In this document: positions 16,903 to 17,428 of the stretch, piece by piece
How positions within the stretch are numbered: position 1 is the stretch's first letter
Layout of the letters: each line of letters starts with the position of its first letter
Source of the DNA: Gemmatimonadaceae bacterium
Lineage (GTDB): Bacteria > Gemmatimonadota > Gemmatimonadetes > Gemmatimonadales > Gemmatimonadaceae
Direction of reading: 5' to 3'
Length of the DNA stretch: 17,428 bases
Assembly: GCA_025357975.1 (NCBI GenBank)
Contig: JANYKY010000390.1
Location: forward strand, 1-17,428
The notes under the pieces: model-generated
The model's database searches: none
Seen by the model: the letters and a program-made list of their open reading frames with translations, nothing else
What the model was told of the DNA's origin: nothing
Position numbers and translations under genes: made by a program

Positions 16903-17428
16903 ATGAGATCTACAAGGCTTTGCATCGCGTTTGCTGTGCTCGCTTCAGGTGCCTGCGGAAAAACTCCCGAGCCTGCGCAACAAGTAGCCCGCGCTGTTTC
17001 TACGCCAACCAACGTCAAGGTCGATTCGCCTCGATCCGTTCTTGTGTCGAACTCGACGCCGGCCGAGAAAAAGCTGCCGGCGCAGAGAGACACCGCCATG
17101 TTCGCCGGGGGCTGCTTCTGGAGCATGGAGAGGCCGTTCGACCACGTTCCTGGTGTCGTCTCCACTACCGTTGGCTACGCTGGTGGCCACACCGCGAATC
17201 CTACCTACGAGCAGGTAAATACTCGAACCACCGGCCATGCGGAGACAGTGCTTGTCGAGTACAATCCGAGCGCGGTGACTTATGAGAAGTTGCTCGACGT
17301 CTACTGGCACAACATCGACCCAGTCACGAAAGACAGGCAGTTCTGCGACGGCGGCCCGGATTACCGGACGATCATCTTCACTCACGACGCCGCGCAGCAG
17401 GCGGCGGCCGCTCAGTCGAAGTCGGCCC
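16903..17428 (+). CDS. msrA: Peptide methionine sulfoxide reductase MsrA, exported, 3' truncated by window
   Basis: The open frame runs off the window after 175 codons. MsrA reduces methionine-S-sulfoxide in proteins, using thioredoxin-type reductants. The catalytic motif GGCFWSME is complete, with the nucleophilic Cys71. It is followed by VGYAGG, NPTYEQV, TGHAETVLVEYNP, and FWHN-like YWHNIDPVTKDRQFCDGGPDYRT, all in the expected order for the family. The N-terminus is hydrophobic (residues about 5-17) ending in SGAC with Cys18, a weak lipobox. A 40-residue Pro/Thr/Ser/Ala linker follows, so the enzyme is likely secreted or a lipoprotein. The start ATG is preceded by GGAG at a 10-nt distance. 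The resolving cysteines usually near the C-terminus lie beyond the window. Confidence 0.95.
   Translation, partial: MRSTRLCIAFAVLASGACGKTPEPAQQVARAVSTPTNVKVDSPRSVLVSNSTPAEKKLPAQRDTAMFAGGCFWSMERPFDHVPGVVSTTVGYAGGHTANPTYEQVNTRTTGHAETVLVEYNPSAVTYEKLLDVYWHNIDPVTKDRQFCDGGPDYRTIIFTHDAAQQAAAAQSKSA

Overview
This is a GC-rich chromosomal window from a Gram-negative (diderm) bacterium. The evidence for two membranes is a complete adaptor/TolC-type efflux system, a signal-peptide-bearing OmpA-family outer-membrane protein and an exported MsrA. The mix of several MacB-like permeases, a Ser/Thr kinase with no PASTA domains, a creatininase-family enzyme and a duplicated-barrel OmpA protein resembles Gemmatimonadota or a neighbouring phylum. 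That placement is an impression from gene content, not a measurement. I see no mobile element, integrase, CRISPR array, tRNA or rRNA.

Region 1 (47-8669, minus strand) is a tightly packed tripartite export operon. In transcription order it runs TolC-type outer-membrane channel, MacA-type adaptor, MacB/LolD-type ATPase, then four separate FtsX/MacB-type permeases. Adaptor and ATPase overlap by 1 nt, and the later junctions are 0, 2 or 18 nt. The permeases fall into two classes ordered B-A-B-A, with 0 nt inside each B-A pair and 18 nt between pairs. This points to tandem duplication of a two-gene heterodimer unit served by one ATPase and one adaptor.

Region 2 (8742 to about 9554, minus strand) is a divergent creatininase-family metal hydrolase. 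It lies 72 nt upstream of the TolC start and may head the same transcript. The aspartate expected in the first metal-binding motif is replaced by alanine.

Region 3 (about 9553-14623, plus strand) is a two-gene signalling operon. The first gene is a very large multi-membrane-pass histidine kinase with an NtrY-like core. Its natural start (ATG 9553 with a good ribosome binding site) is out of frame with the body by one base. The second gene overlaps it by 4 nt (GTGA) and encodes a soluble protein with a degenerate kinase-like domain followed by an intact Ser/Thr kinase domain. No response regulator is visible. A kinase pair of this kind, with a receptor-like histidine kinase and a pseudokinase-kinase partner, is the most unusual system in the window.

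Region 4 (14624-17428, plus strand) holds a 337-nt leader without a convincing gene, then an OmpA-family protein with two tandem barrel-like repeats and a doubled cysteine motif. A strong intrinsic terminator follows. The window ends inside an exported MsrA (peptide methionine sulfoxide reductase).
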